DNA from: Hippopus hippopus
Taxonomy: Eukaryota > Mollusca > Bivalvia > Cardiida > Cardiidae
NCBI GenBank assembly: GCA_946811185.2
Contig: OX328096.1
Span: 25,051,881-25,115,880 of the forward strand
Length of the DNA: 64,000 nt
Reading direction: 5' to 3'
Below the pieces are notes generated by a model. The model saw nothing but the letters and a program-made list of their open reading frames with translations, was not told the origin of the DNA and searched no databases. Below are positions 1 to 11,793 of the stretch, in pieces. Each line of letters opens with the position of its first letter. Within the stretch, counting starts at the first letter, position 1. Position numbers and translations under genes: made by a program.

Positions 1-149
1 GCAAAAAAGTCAGTCAGAAAAATGAGACTGTGTTCAGCAGCTATTCAAAATTCAACTGTTTTTCTAAATTTGTAGACTATTCATTTGATTGGCTGAGACA
101 GAATGCCTCGACCAATCTGATGGCCACCTCTTATTTCGAATTCAATAAA

Positions 150-293
150 CAATCCTAAGTCTTAACAACTTTAAGAAAGAAAGCTTTTGAAAACATTGGG
201 GAAAAGGAGGAATTTTTTTCTTCTCCTACAATATTTTCAAAAGTCTATTTCTTTGGGGTTTGCTTACACTTGGGATTGTGTGGTAAAGGGTTG
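150..293. mobile_element. Palindromic mini-element, decayed
   Basis: Both outer arms resemble the right arm of the family (GAAAGCTTTTGAAAACATTG and GATTGTGTGGTAAAGGG); the central hairpin is damaged. Confidence 0.5.
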
Positions 294-310
294 ACAATCT
301 GACTTTCGTA

Positions 311-537
311 TTAACCCTGTACCACACAGTTCCAAGCTTTAACAGTTTCAACAGCCCTGAGGAGGACGGATTTTGAAAACATTGTGGGAAAAGGAGAAAA
401 TGCTGGTAACCAGCATTTTCTCCTTTTCCCACAATGCTTTCTACCTGTCCCAATTCTTGAGTCATATTTTATTTTGTCGTCTGCAAATACTTTGAATTTA
501 GACTAGCCAAAAATTTTGTGACTTGGTGAAGAATTAA
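311..537 (-). mobile_element. Palindromic mini-element (TTAACCCTTTACCA family)
   Basis: Reference description of the family: about 225 bp; ends TTAACCCTTTACCAAACGAC and TGTTTGGTAAAGGGTTAA are inverted repeats. In + orientation it reads AAATTTTAGACTGGTCCAAA, TTGAAAGCATTTGCAGACGA, then GGTAGAAAACATTGTGGG, and a central near-perfect palindrome (AAAGGAGAAAATGCTGG / CCAGCATTTTCTCCTTT) inside AACATTGTGGGA / TCCCACAATGTT. No coding capacity, so it must move with enzymes supplied from elsewhere. This copy is in reverse orientation and has a decayed left end. Confidence 0.85.
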
Positions 538-570
538 TTTGACAATGGTTCCAAATATTTTCTGTCACAG

Positions 571-642
571 GGTTCTACAATGGTGACCAATGAGGGTAAA
601 AGACCTACTGTTGGAGTTATATTGAGGCTTATAACAGATGAG
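571..642 (+). CDS. CCDC33: CCDC33-like gene, internal exon (end of C2 domain)
   Basis: Twenty-four codons, phase 0 on both sides, after an acceptor ending tctgtcacag and before a donor GTTAGT. The translation contains PTVGVILRLITDE, a beta-strand-like hydrophobic run like the last strand of a C2 domain. CCDC33 proteins carry C2 domains before a coiled-coil C-terminus, so this is read as the last C2 exon, with the 5' part of the gene left of the window. It joins in frame to the exon at 2611. The family name rests on recall of overall architecture, not a search; the exon itself is well supported by splice sites and phase. Confidence 0.65.
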
Positions 643-1305
643 GTTAGTATTCTCAAACAAACAGATGACCATTATGAATGCAGAACTTTCCGTGTTGATA
701 GCTTAACCCATAAAGTGCCTTTCACAACTGTAGTTACCTTAGCAACCAGGGTTGATCAGTATCAGACTGCACAAAACATGCAATCTGATCTTTATTCTAC
801 ATTGTCAGCTTTGCAAAGACATTTTGAAAAACAAGCAGTCAGAATTTTGATCTACACTGTCTGCTTTGCAAAGACATTTTGGAGGACAGCGACCTAAAAA
901 TTCCGATTATATGGATCTTATTTCTAAATTAAAAATGTCTCCCATGTTATTTGGCACTGTAAGGCTTAAAATACTTGTTTAGATCAGAATCTTGAAAAAG
1001 TCAAACAAAACCTTACTGACATTTTTAGCCCAAAAACAAGACTGAAACAAATGTAAATTCAAGGTTGCTGTTGGTCCAGAATGTCTCTGTCAAAGTTGAC
1101 AGTGTAGATCTAAGATCAGAATGTGCATTTTGTGCAGTCTGATCTTGATCTACACTAGCTGCAATGGCATAGTCAGTTGTAAAAAGCTCTTTAAGGGTCA
1201 GTGAACAAAAATTCTATTTGATGAAAAACTTATGTTTGTTTAATTTTTCCTAATTGAGGCTTTTGAGTGGTTAAATGGACAATACTGGTGATACTTGACA
1301 AGCTT

Positions 1306-1535
1306 TTAACTCTTTACAACATGACAAAATGTTAGACTGGTCCAAATTGAGAGCCTTCGCATACGACAAATCATATGAGGCTCGAATGATTGCATTTGTT
1401 TCTGAAAGGTTAAAAAACATTGTGAGAAAAGGAGAAAATGCTGGTTACCAGCATTTTCTCCTTTTCCCACAATGTTTTCAAAAATTTTTATTCTTAGGGT
1501 TCGTTAAAACTCGGGATTATGTGGTAAAGGGTTAA
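1306..1535 (+). mobile_element. Palindromic mini-element, full length
   Basis: TTAACTCTTTACAACATGAC to TGTGGTAAAGGGTTAA, with an intact central palindrome at 1432-1475. Confidence 0.85.
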
Positions 1536-1701
1536 GGCTTTTTGAGGATTAAGATTGAGTCTTAAGACAAAGAGATTATATTAGATTATGAATGACTTTT
1601 TATATACAATACTTTGCATCTGATGGTACAGCATTACAGATATAAGTTGGAATTTGGAAAAAAAACTTATTAAGGCAGTTTAGAAAAATGTTATTAAGTC
1701 A

Positions 1702-1927
1702 TTACTAAGACAAAATTTTAGACTGGTCCATATTCAAACCATTTGCAGACAACAAATTGAATGTGATTAAACTGATTTGATTTGCCTTTGAGAGGGTAAA
1801 AAACAAAGTGGGCAAAGGACAAAATACTGGTGTCCAGCATTTTATCCTTTTCCCAACAATGTTTTAAAATTAAAAAAGTCCTTTCCCTTGGGGTTGTTAA
1901 AACTGGGGATTATGTGGTAGAGGGTTA
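1702..1927 (+). mobile_element. Palindromic mini-element
   Basis: Left end partly lost; right end TGTGGTAGAGGGTTAA kept; central hairpin diverged (GCAAAGGACAAAATACTGG). Confidence 0.75.
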
Positions 1928-2213
1928 AGTTAGCCTCTGACAAGCTTATTAACACTTTATCAAATCATATTTCAAAAGCCAATAAATGTCAGATACATTT
2001 TATCACATTACCAAATATGCAAATTATAGGCTGGAGTATACAAAACCCTACTTACACACATTGTAGTTTCTATTAATAAAACCTGATTTACTTCTCTGAG
2101 ACAAGTTCAACCCCTGTCCTGCTAAATAACTTACATGAAACTTTCAACCCAATTGTAAAAACCCAAATTTTGCTATTTCAAAGGTACTTTATGGAGGAAA
2201 AATATGTCCTTAG

Positions 2214-2285
2214 CGGACAGTGTAGATCCAAGATCAGACTGCACATTCTGTCTGTGCAGTCTGATCTTGATCTACCCTGTCTACA
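2214..2285. mobile_element. Short hairpin repeat
   Basis: GGACAGTGTAGATCCAAGAT / CTTGATCTACCCTGTC with an 8-bp inner palindrome loop. Confidence 0.7.
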
Positions 2286-2610
2286 AAAGGTCAGTGAGTC
2301 ACACTTAGCAGCCTAATGGTTAAAATGATGTCAGATGATGTATCTGACTCATGAACTGGTGGTTGTATATTCAGTAGCCGATTTAGGCAAACTTTATTTC
2401 TGACAATCTTTTGCATCTCACCTCTGATGCATGTTGGAAAAGTAGTCAGTGGCTTGGAAAAAAAGTTGGTGTGAGAAAGCCAGGAAATGCATGCATAGAT
2501 GAACTGAGTGCCATGATATGACCTAAGCTGTCAACTTTCAACTCCAATACAAACAAAATTAGAATTTAAATAGAATCTAGAATGGTTGAATACAATCTTT
2601 TTGTTTGTAG

Positions 2611-2898
2611 ATTCCTGAATCCATGGTATCTGTGAGTAACCTTGACAACCTACCAGCCTTGGATATGTATCCCCCTAGTGAGGTGCCCGGGTATTACAGG
2701 TCGGAGTCTCCTGAAGTTCTCAGAGTCCAATCCCGAGGAAGTCAACCACCAGCCTCCACTCAGAAACCTGCCCTACAGGAATCTCCGTTACCCCCACCCA
2801 TGACACCCAAAACACCACCATCTTTCAGACAGGAAAAAGAGAGACAAGAAAATAAAGGGAAATATGTTCTACAGAGAATCAAGAAAAGGCCATTATCA
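2611..2898 (+). CDS. CCDC33: CCDC33-like gene, proline-rich linker exon
   Basis: Ninety-six codons, phase 0 at both ends, acceptor ttgtttgtag and donor GTAAGT. The first 40 residues are acidic and aromatic (LDNLPALDMYPPSEVPGYY). The next 45 are rich in proline, serine and glutamine (SRGSQPPASTQKP, PLPPPMTPKTPPSF). The exon closes with a basic stretch (KGKYVLQRIKKRPLS). Low complexity and absence of predicted helix suggest a flexible linker between the C2 region and the coiled coil. It splices in phase 0 to 18401, giving KKRPLS-PIKDGEMPGF. GC content is clearly higher than in the flanking introns, as expected of coding DNA. Confidence 0.75.
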
Positions 2899-3920
2899 GT
2901 AAGTCAGTCTTATTTTACATGTATAATTTTGTTAACAAACCTTTAACTCTTTAAGGGCCTTTCACAACTATGTGGATCAAAATCAGACTGCACAAAACAT
3001 TCAATCTGATCTTTGTTCTACAATGACTGTTTTGCTAAAACACTATAGACAAAAGCAACCATGAGATAGCAATTACATGTATATTGGTCTCAATATTAGT
3101 CAGAAAATATCTGCTGGACTCATTTGACGCTGTAAGAGCTAACCGATTTATACTGACAGGATCTCTTATTGTCTGTTAATCAACATACAGTATAGGTAAA
3201 TTATTACCCAAAATTATTATCAGGGGCTGGTGTTTTAGTCATTCTGTATTTAGTTCCATTTTAACCTTCCGCGAGCAGCAGTCTGATTGGCTGACAGGTT
3301 CTGTCTCAGGGAATTAGATGGCTTGTCTCAAAGAAATTTTTAGCCAAGAAGGTGACTAGTCTTGGAATTTATAGGTAGATCACTATTTTAATGGTAAATG
3401 AAAATAGCTTCACACTTAAGAAAACCATCCATTTACCCTTTCCCAAATCATGAATTTTATATAAAGTTGTTACAATAGATAATTATATGATGATAATTGA
3501 GCCTTCCTTTGTGAAAAGGAGGCTTAATGCATATGCAAAAAGTATTTTTCTGTATGGCAAAAACCATTCTTCCTCAAGATGCAGTCAATTGTTAGAGAAA
3601 AATAGATTACATGTATTTCATGGATCCATAATTATATGATGGCTTATTTGGTCACAGAGATGCATTAAGCCTCCTTTTGCCACAGCATTGCTCAATTATA
3701 TATGAAATAATTACAGATAGATGGACCTACAAGCGAGTTACCATCTGATGTGGTACATTGTTTATTTATTGTGTGTAAAAATATCATTCATTGTTGGTAC
3801 ATGGTCCGCATTTGTGGTTCCTAAGCTACTTGTCACCTTGTGGCTTTGTCCAGAAATTAAATGTTTGAATACAACTTCTACTGGTGGAAAGTCTGGCAAA
3901 TAGGGAAATCACACAGAACA

Positions 3921-4040
3921 AACAACCTGTGTGGCCTAGTGGTTAGTGTGGTGGGTTACAATTTCTTGGCTCAATCCTCACTGGGTTTTCAAGGGACCAT
4001 GCACATGCACATTCTCAGTCATGTACTGCCGAAACTAAGA
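3921..4040 (+). mobile_element. tRNA-like SINE fragment
   Basis: TGTGGCCTAGTGGTTAGTGT is a box A-like head; GGCTCAATCCTCACTGGG replaces box B. Tail lost after about 4040. Confidence 0.4.
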
Positions 4041-4157
4041 ACAACTGAAAAACCAAATTTGTCAGTTGCAAGTGATTTTAGTGCCCACTTGTGCTGTCTA
4101 TTAAAGATGAGAAGTTTATTGGTTCAAGGCTCACATTCTCTGCTTAAAATTCTGTGT

Positions 4158-4386
4158 TTAACCCTTAACCAGACGACAAAATTTTAGCCATGTCCAAATT
4201 GAAAGCAATTGCAGACGACAATTTCAGTGTGGCTCAAATGGTACAATTTTTTCTTTGATAGGGTAGAAAACATTATGGGAAAAGGAGAAAGTGCTGGTTA
4301 CCAGCATTTTTTCCATTTCCCACAATGTTTTTAAAAGTGTTCTTTCCCACAGTTGTTAAAAGTCGACACTGTGCAGTAAAAGGTTA
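4158..4386 (+). mobile_element. Palindromic mini-element, first of a tandem pair
   Basis: TTAACCCTTAACCAGACGAC to GCAGTAAAAGGTTAA. Its last bases serve as the start of the next copy at 4384. Confidence 0.8.
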
Positions 4387-4602
4387 AATGTTTACCAGAC
4401 AAAAAAATTTAGACTTTTCCAAATTGAAGGCAAACAAGGAATAGGATATGGTTTAAATTATCAAATTTGTCTATACAAGGGTAGAAAACATTGTGGGAAA
4501 AGGAGAAAATGCTGGTCACGAGAATTTTCTTTTCTCAGTATATTTTCAAAAGCCTTCTTCCTCATGGTGATTAAGACTCAGGATTATATGGTAAAGAACT
4601 AA
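4384..4602 (+). mobile_element. Palindromic mini-element, second of a tandem pair
   Basis: TTAAATGTTTACCAGAC to ATGGTAAAGAACTAA; shares TTAA with its neighbour, which suggests TTAA-directed insertion. Confidence 0.75.
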
Positions 4603-4690
4603 AAGTATTCTTAGCAGTTCAGGGTTCTAAAATTAACTGAATACATTTGTGGAATATGGGTCTTACTGTAAATCTATATATAGCTTTCTG

Positions 4691-4918
4691 TTGAACTCTT
4701 TACCAAATGACCAAACTATAGACTTGTCCAAATTGAAAGCATTTGCAAGCCACAAATTAAAGATGGCTGAAAAAGCAAAATTTGTCCTTGATAGGATAGT
4801 AAATATTGTGGACAAAGGAGAAAATGCTTGTTACCAGCATTTTTTCCTTTTCCTACAATGTTTTCAAAAGCTTCTCCCGCAGAGTTGTTAGAAGTTGGGA
4901 TTATGTGGTAAAGGGTTA
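4691..4918 (+). mobile_element. Palindromic mini-element
   Basis: Both ends recognisable; central GGAGAAAATGCTTGTTACCA has one arm mismatch. Confidence 0.8.
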
Positions 4919-5394
4919 TGCAAGGTTTGGTTGTCACTGTTGTTTATGAATTATCATTTTCTCAGTCATGAATAAATATTACTTCCTAGAATGCTGAGAC
5001 CAACTCAGATTCTTTTGCAGATAGATTGAGAATGGTGTTTTGCATTTGGAAAGTTTATCAGGCAAGGCATAGGCGCCTTCGGCTCACTGGATAAATTTCT
5101 GGATCCAAGCCTGCTATACTTTCCAAATCCAAGACACCAATCATCTATTCTATTTATCCCATTTCTCGTTCATAATCCATATGATACTAAATTGAAAATT
5201 TGGCTGCTCATACCATCAAGCAATGGGGCTAGGCAGACCTTTGAAACTATCCACACATTTGCAAGAATATCAGTTAGGTTTCAAAGGAGCAATCCTCTCA
5301 GAACTTATTCTACAATGCAATGAAATGGCATAGGTTGAATCATAAGAGAGCCTACGATTCCTTTTACAGAAAGGGTACCTATAACCCTTTAAAG

Positions 5395-5625
5395 GCTCCT
5401 GCATGGCTCTGTGGAAAAGTGTAGGACTCACACCTTGGAGGCCCCTAGTTCAAGCCTCACTGGAAGCACTGGGTTTTTCACGGTAGTGTCCCTGGGCAAG
5501 ACACTTCAGAGCCCCAGCATATTACTGGTTAAACCCAGAACATACATGTACATGAATATGTTTGCTGTCACCATGATATGAATTGAATAATTTGAAAGTG
5601 GCATTAAAAACCATTCAAACAGTCA
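5395..5625 (+). mobile_element. tRNA-derived SINE
   Basis: Head TGGCTCTGTGGAAAAGTGTA with box B-like AGTTCAAGCCTC, then CACTGGGTTTTTCACGGTAG and CCCTGGGCAAGACACTTCAG. A minus-strand relative is at 53605-53775. Confidence 0.6.
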
Positions 5626-5631
5626 TTCAGT

Positions 5632-5794
5632 TTAACCCTTTACCATACAACAAAATCCTAGACTTGTCTAAAGTGAAGGCAGTTGCAGACAAATACATGT
5701 ACATGTGCTTGAGTGTTGCTTAAATGATGGGAATTGTCTTTGACAGGAAAGAAAACATGCGGGAAAAGGAGAACATGCTGGTCACCAGCATTTT
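5632..5794 (+). mobile_element. Palindromic mini-element, left half
   Basis: Cut in the middle of its hairpin by the 1.2-kb element at 5795; the right half continues at 6977. Confidence 0.8.
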
Positions 5795-6976
5795 TAGCTC
5801 ACCTGAGCACAACGTGCTCAAGGGGAGCTTTTAGGGTCACGCTGTGTCCGTCGTGCGTCGTCCATCGTGCAGCGTCAACAATTCCTTTAAACATCTTCTC
5901 TTCCTAAACCGCTTGGCCGATTTAGACCAAACTTGGCTGGAATGTTCCTTGGGAGGTCCTCTTTAAAAACTGTTCACAGAATTTAATTCCATCAAAAACT
6001 CTTGTTGCCATGGCAACCAAATGGAATTTTCTCAGAAATTCTTTAAAAATCTTCTCCTCTGAAACCGCTGGTCAGATTTTAAAATAATTTCACAGAGATG
6101 TTCCTTGGGTGACCCTTTTCAAAAATTGTTTGCGAAATTTTGATCCGTCAAGAAACATGGCTCTGGTGAATGGGGGCTACTTGCACTATACAGAAATGAA
6201 GAAATTCTTAAAAAATCTTCTTCTCTGAAACCACTGGTCAGATTTTGAAATAATTTTACAGAGATGTTCCTTGGGTGACCCTTTTCAAAAACTGTTTGCG
6301 AAATTTTGATCCATCAAGAAACATGGCTCTGGTGAATGGGGGGCTACTTGCACTATACAGAAATGAAGAAATTCTTAAAAATTCTTTTCTGAAACCGCTG
6401 GTCAGATTTTGAAATAATTTCACAGAAATGTTCCTTTGGTGACCGTTTTCAAAAATTGTTTGCAAAATGCTGATTCGTCAAGAAACATGGCTGGGGGGGG
6501 GGGGCACTTGCACTATATGGACATGAAGAGGAATTTCTCAATTCTTCTTCTCTGGAACGGCGGGTCAGATTTTGAAATAATTTCACAGAAATGTTTCTTG
6601 GGTGACCCTTTTGAAAAATTGTTAGGGAAATTTTTATCCGTCAAAAAACAACAGCCAATTGTTATCACCTGCATGTGGTGCTCTTGTTCGACTTATGTTT
6701 TTAGTCACTATCGAGCATATGCTCTTCTTCAAGAAATTGTCCTTGGGTGATCTATCCAAAAATTTATTTGCAGAATTCTGATTCATCAAAATCATTGCTG
6801 TGGTGATGATTGTAGGGGTGGTGACATTTTGAAATGACTTTTACAGGTGACCTTTTCAAAATTGCTTGGCAAAATAATGATTTTGTTTCCAAAGTTTCAA
6901 TACCTCAAAAAAAAAATTGGCTATGGTCCTCTCAAAAATTCAGGTGAGCGATCCAGGGCCATCTTGGCCCTCTTGT
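5795..6976. mobile_element. Long TIR element with internal tandem units (AGCTCACCTGAG type)
   Basis: Begins TAGCTCACCTGAGCACAACGTGCTCA and ends near TTCAGGTGAGCGATCCAGGG, inverted ends. Behind the left end is a CGTC-rich stretch, then five or so tandem units of about 165-185 bp that share TTCTTAAAAATCTTCTTCTC, CAGATTTTGAAATAATTTCA and GTTCCTTGGGTGACCC. No coding capacity. It interrupts a palindromic mini-element (left half 5632-5794, right half 6977-7030). Confidence 0.75.
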
Positions 6977-7030
6977 TTCCTTTTCTACAGTGTTTTCCAA
7001 AGCTTTATTCTTCAGGGTATGAATGCACCA
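6977..7030 (+). mobile_element. Palindromic mini-element, right half
   Basis: TCCTTTTCTACAGTGTTTTC and TTATTCTTCAGGGTATG continue the copy interrupted at 5794; the far right end is lost. Confidence 0.7.
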
Positions 7031-7920
7031 AACTGTTTGATAAACAGTTAAAATATGCAGTCTGATCCTGGATCTTTACTAAGACACTCTAGCAAAAAGT
7101 AGCCCAGAAATTGCAAATTGTTTCTGTCTTTTTGAAAATGTCAAAATCTTCACTACTGTTTTGCAGTCTGAGAGTTAAACTAATCTTTATAAAAAGAGAT
7201 ACAGGTACTATGAGTAATTGCACATAGTTTTACACAAACAGTGAACTATATCTGCATTGGATTGAGAACATAGCTATTTTATAGTGCAAGGGAGAACAAT
7301 CTTCACATATGATTAATGCATGTAACAGTTGTTGAACTTGTATCACAAGCAAAGTGAATGGAACTGGTTTTATTCTCAGACAATAACTGTGGGAGCTGTA
7401 TTATAAGATGATAAGAAAATGCAGTCTGATCTTGGATCTATACAATCCAGTAATTTGGGATATTATGGCCAAGATAGTCTTGAAATTGCAACATCAGTGT
7501 CTGTTTTTTTTTCTTGGCTGAAAATTGTATATTTCATTCATTTATGGCACTCTATAGTTTAACTGTAATCTGAGTACTCTGCTTAGTGCTACTCAAGGTG
7601 TTTTTGCAAATGTTAAGGATCAAGATCACACTGCGCAAAACATGCATTTTGATTCTTTGGATCTAACCAAAGTGTCCTTGTGTGTTGTTGAAACCATTGT
7701 TGACAAAGGAGAATATGCCAACCAGCATTCGACCCTTTTCCCACTACATTTTTTATTCTTTTGTGGAAAAAAACACATCATTTGAGCTATAGTTAATTTT
7801 TTGTCTGTGAGTTTTCGATACAAACATTTTTTGTTGTTCTGGTAGAAAGTTTCATGTTTCTCCTTTGTGTTACTTGTACTTTTCTGTGGTATGTATAAAA
7901 ATAACCTGTATGATAATAGG

Positions 7921-8115
7921 TTAACCCTTTACAGTTTTATGAAGCAGACTAATGAAAATATTGAGGGAAAAGGAGAAAATGCTAGTAACCAGCATTTTCC
8001 TTTTTCCCACAATGCTTTCTGCCCTTTCAAAGACAAACCTCACAATTTGAACCACTTTTAATTCATTGTCTGCAGATGGTTTTAAGTTTGAAATAGTCTA
8101 AGATTTGTTCATCTT
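7921..8115 (-). mobile_element. Palindromic mini-element, reverse orientation
   Basis: Starts TTAACCCTTTACAG; short deletion of the ATCC-GAGTTTTAA segment; hairpin intact. Confidence 0.7.
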
Positions 8116-8174
8116 GAGCTAGTATAAGTTCAAAATTGGTGTAAAGTGAATGGGTGTAAACTGAAGTGTTCAAT

Positions 8175-8350
8175 TCTGTAACAGACAACAAAATTTTAGA
8201 TGCCTCCACGTTGAAAGTGTTTAGTGCCTACAAAGTAAATGTTACCAAAATGATTGTTTTTTTTTTAAAAGGACAGAAAATATTATGGGAAAAGAAGAAA
8301 TTCTAGTTACAAGCATTGTGTCCATCTCCCACAATGTTCCTCAGGGTATT
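8175..8350 (+). mobile_element. Palindromic mini-element, right end lost
   Basis: ACAGACAACAAAATTTTAGA to CCCACAATGTTCCTCAGGG. Confidence 0.6.
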
Positions 8351-8788
8351 TATTTGTGAATGAATAGAGGGTGTTTAGTTTTGAAATGGCATTTTCAAAA
8401 GTCCTTATCAGTAGTACGGTAGAAAGAGTGGGTTTATTGCAAACATTTTAGGTAAGTGTGATGTATGTTGAAAACAAATAAACATTGCAATCTAACATAA
8501 TATTGCCTAAATTCCTTACAAAACATCTTAATTTGAATAAAGTACTCTACATAGAAAATTGAACTAAATTGAATTTTAATTTGCTTAACATCCTTTATAG
8601 AATTAAACATCCACCTAGTATGATAGACTATTTCTGATTGGTTGAATTAATACGCTTTCAGTCTATAACACTTCTTCTCACATTCATGACAGTAATTGTA
8701 AGAAAGTTGTTTACCTTAGCAACCAGGGTATCATTAATGTAAATAAACATGGGATCTGTGCTCTTTATGGCTATGGTGTGAGCTCAAT

Positions 8789-9014
8789 TTACCCTTTACC
8801 AAACAATCATGTGTTTTAACAACCATAGCAAAGAAGGCTTTTGAAATATAGGGGTAAAAGAAGACAATGCTGGTAACCCGTATTTTCTCCTTTTCTTACC
8901 AAGCGTTTTACATTTTTAAAGGCAAATCCCATCATTAGAGCCACCTTGCATTTGTCGTCTGCAAACACTTTCAATTTAGACTGGTCTAAAATTTTGTTGT
9001 TTGGTAAAGAGTTA
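8789..9014 (-). mobile_element. Palindromic mini-element, reverse orientation
   Basis: Ends TTACCCTTTACCAAACAAT and GTTTGGTAAAGAGTTA; centre diverged. Confidence 0.8.
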
Positions 9015-9239
9015 GCTCGTAATCAATTTCTGGTGAATATAGAAAAGACCATTCAGTGCACTACTAAAAACATTTTTTTTGACGGGCAAATCTTATCTTT
9101 TACTACAGTTGTTCACTGATGCATCAGTACCAGACAACTTCTTGAAAACATTACAGTGAACTCAGAAACTACTTTTGTCATTATGTTTTCTAGTTAGTTT
9201 GTCTCTAAGTAATTCATTTTTCTGTGCTATAACCTTTGT

Positions 9240-9462
9240 CAACCCAATCAATCCTGTGTTAAAGACCTTGAGGAAGAGAATTTTTGAAAATATTGTGAGA
9301 AAAGGAAAAAATGCCGGTAACCAGCATTTTCTCCTTTCCCACAATGTTTTCTACCCATTCAAGGACAAATAACATCATTTGAGCCCCATTAGTTTTTTTT
9401 TTTTTGCCTACAAATGTTTTCAATTTTGACCAAGGTAAATATGTCATTTAGTAAAGAGTTAA
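9240..9462 (-). mobile_element. Palindromic mini-element, reverse orientation
   Basis: Strong central hairpin (AAAATGCCGGTAACCAGCATTTT); right end TTAGTAAAGAGTTAA. Confidence 0.75.
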
Positions 9463-9774
9463 TGGGGAAACTGTTTATGATGATGATTAGCAAGGTCTTC
9501 ATTTGCCATTATATTTTAAAGTCAGGCATTCAGCTCCAAAAAAATCTTTTGAGTTATGCTAACTTGTTAGCCCCTGCTGACAACTTTCTTTATCTGCTGT
9601 GTGCCACTTGTAAATAACATTGTGGTAAAGGGAAATAAATAATCATACATAGAAATCATCTTGCTGTGCACCACTTTTGAATTACACTGTGGTAAAGGGA
9701 GAAATTACTCATACCTAGATATTTTTTCTGGCACTAAAATGTTTTTGCTTGTATTATGGAGTAAGAAACCTGAT

Positions 9775-10003
9775 TCATGTTTTACAACATTGTTTTCAAA
9801 GTTGTCTCCAAAAATCCCAATTTTAATGACCCTGAAGTGTGAAGCTTTTGAAAACATTTTGAGAAAAGGAGAACTTGGTAGTATCCAGCATTTCCTCCTT
9901 ATCCCACAATGTTTTCCAGCCTTTCAAAGACAGCTAATATCATTTTTTCAATATGATTTGAAATCTGCAAATGCTTTCAATATGGACAAGTCAAAAATTT
10001 CAT
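9775..10003 (-). mobile_element. Palindromic mini-element, reverse orientation
   Basis: TTAATGACCCTGAAGTGTGA to GACAAGTCAAAAATTTCA; hairpin carries several changes. Confidence 0.65.
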
Positions 10004-10010
10004 AGTCTTG

Positions 10011-10244
10011 TTAAGATTTCACTCCCTACCAGACAACAAAATTTTACTCTCATCTAGATTCAAACCATTTGCAGATGGCAAGTTAAATATGACTCAAATG
10101 ATGAAGTTTGTCGTAAACGGGTTGAAAACTTTGCGGGAAAGGAGAAAATGCTGGTTACCAGCATTTTCTCCTTTTCCCACAATGTTTTAAAAAGCCTCCT
10201 TTTCCCAGGGTTGTTATAACTCGGGATCATTTGGTAAAGGGTGA
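10011..10244 (+). mobile_element. Palindromic mini-element
   Basis: Directly follows the previous reverse copy, giving a head-to-head pair; perfect 34-bp central palindrome. Confidence 0.8.
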
Positions 10245-10378
10245 AATGAAGTCAATCTCAGTATTGTTTTATAAGATGGATTTGAAAAAATTAATAAGAA
10301 AGAATGTAGATCTTGACCAAAAGTGACACTAATTGATTTTGGAGTGATTGTTTTTATAATGGAATGTCAGCAATTATT

Positions 10379-11525
10379 ATCCCCCACAGAGAAGGCAGCG
10401 GGGGATATTGTAATAGCAGCTGTTCGTCCGTCATTCTGTCCTTCCGTCTGTCTGTCTGTTCTTCCTTCCCACTTTCTTGTCTGGAGCATACCGGTAACAC
10501 AGGTGGATAGATCTCATCAAGGAGAAAGGCAGTGCACTAGAACCATAATTCTTGATTGCATAAATTTAGAAGTTATTCCCCTTTGCTATTTTTCTTACTT
10601 AAATTTTGTCCAGAGCATAACTTGAAAATTACATTATATATAAACATGAAACTCCACTGGTTGATAGATAACATTGAGTTGAAGTGCAGTGTACAAGAAC
10701 CATAACTTTCAGTACCATAATTTAAAAGTTATTGCCCTTTTTTTTTTTAAACTGAAATTTTGTCTGGAGCATAACTTGCGACTATTACAGGTGTAAATAT
10801 GATACTCCATAGGTGTATAGATCACACAGAGGAAAAGTGCAGTGCAAAGAACCACAACTCTTGGTTGCATAGTTAAGGAGTTATTGACCTTTTTTTTTTA
10901 TTCCTTAAATTTTGTCCAGAGCATAACTTGAAAACTACCTGCGATATAAACATGAAACTTCAAAGGTTGATAGATGGCATTGATGAGAAGTGCAGTGTAC
11001 AAGAACCATAACTTTCAGTGCCATAATTTAGGAGTTATTGCCCTTTGTTATTTTTCATACTTAAATTTTGTCCGGAGCATAACTCGAAAATTATAAAAGG
11101 TATCAATGTACAATTCAGAGGCAGGCAGATTTTATTGAGGAGAAGTGCAGTGCCATGATTTTGGAGTTATGTTCCTTTGTTAATTTTTGAGTCTCAAGGT
11201 TTCTTTGGAGCATAACTCGAGCTGTATTAACTTCACAACTGGATAGTTGTCGCTGAGGAGGAGTGCAGAACACAAGAATGATAACTCTACCTTCTGTGAT
11301 TTTTTATTTATTGCTCTTTGTTGTTTTTCAGATTTTTTTTTGTCTGATTTCTTATGTGTTTACACTTGACAACTATATAAAAAAAGTGTACCATGTTGAA
11401 GTTTTTTATTGTACTTTGTATTTAGCATTGCCAGAAAATAATTCTTAAATATAGCTGTTTTAGCCTTTAAACCAACCTACAAGAAGACACACATTTTCTA
11501 TTGAGCAAGCATTCAGCGGGGGATG
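10379..11525. mobile_element. Long TIR element with internal tandem units (ATCCCCC type)
   Basis: Left end ATCCCCCACAGAGAAGGCAGCGGGGGAT, right end AGCGGGGGATGGCCATG: inverted GC-rich termini. A run of CGTCCGT/TGTCTGTC follows the left end, then about five units of 160-190 bp sharing AGTGCAGTGTACAAGAACCA, TTATTGCCCTTT and TTTTGTCCAGAGCATAACTT. No frame. Architecture matches the elements at 5795 and 26441 though the sequences differ. Confidence 0.75.
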
Positions 11526-11614
11526 GCCATGTCAACATGGCTCTTGTATGCTTTATTTTACAGGAGACTTTTTCTGCCTTTTTTCTGCCACTTTAGGGAA
11601 GGCTTTTGGTGTTA

Positions 11615-11793
11615 ACTGTTTCCCATACCTAAGGAATAATGTTAGATTTGTTCATATTGAAAGCATTTTGCAGACAACATATCAAAATGATAGGATCTCT
11701 CCTTGAATAGTTACAAAGCCTTTTCCTACAATGCTGTCAAAAGCCGTCTTTCTCAGGGTTGTTTAATCTTGGGATTGTTCCTTGAAGGGTTAA
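11615..11793 (+). mobile_element. Palindromic mini-element, central hairpin deleted
   Basis: Outer arms only: TGTTCATATTGAAAGCATTT and GTTTAATCTTGGGATTGTT; ends CTTGAAGGGTTAA. Confidence 0.5.

Larger units (their letters stand above)
643..2610 (+). other. Intron between exons 571 and 2611
   Basis: Non-coding. It holds degenerate hairpins of the 'GCAGTCTGATCTTGATCTACACT' family (about 748-812, 1098-1160, 2214-2285), two palindromic mini-elements (1306-1535, 1702-1927), and a tail fragment of the SINE at 60050 (about 2414-2520). Confidence 0.7.

Noticed and set aside
2411..2520. Coding exon just before 2611
   Set aside because: The sequence matches the tail of the SINE at 60050 and contains stops.
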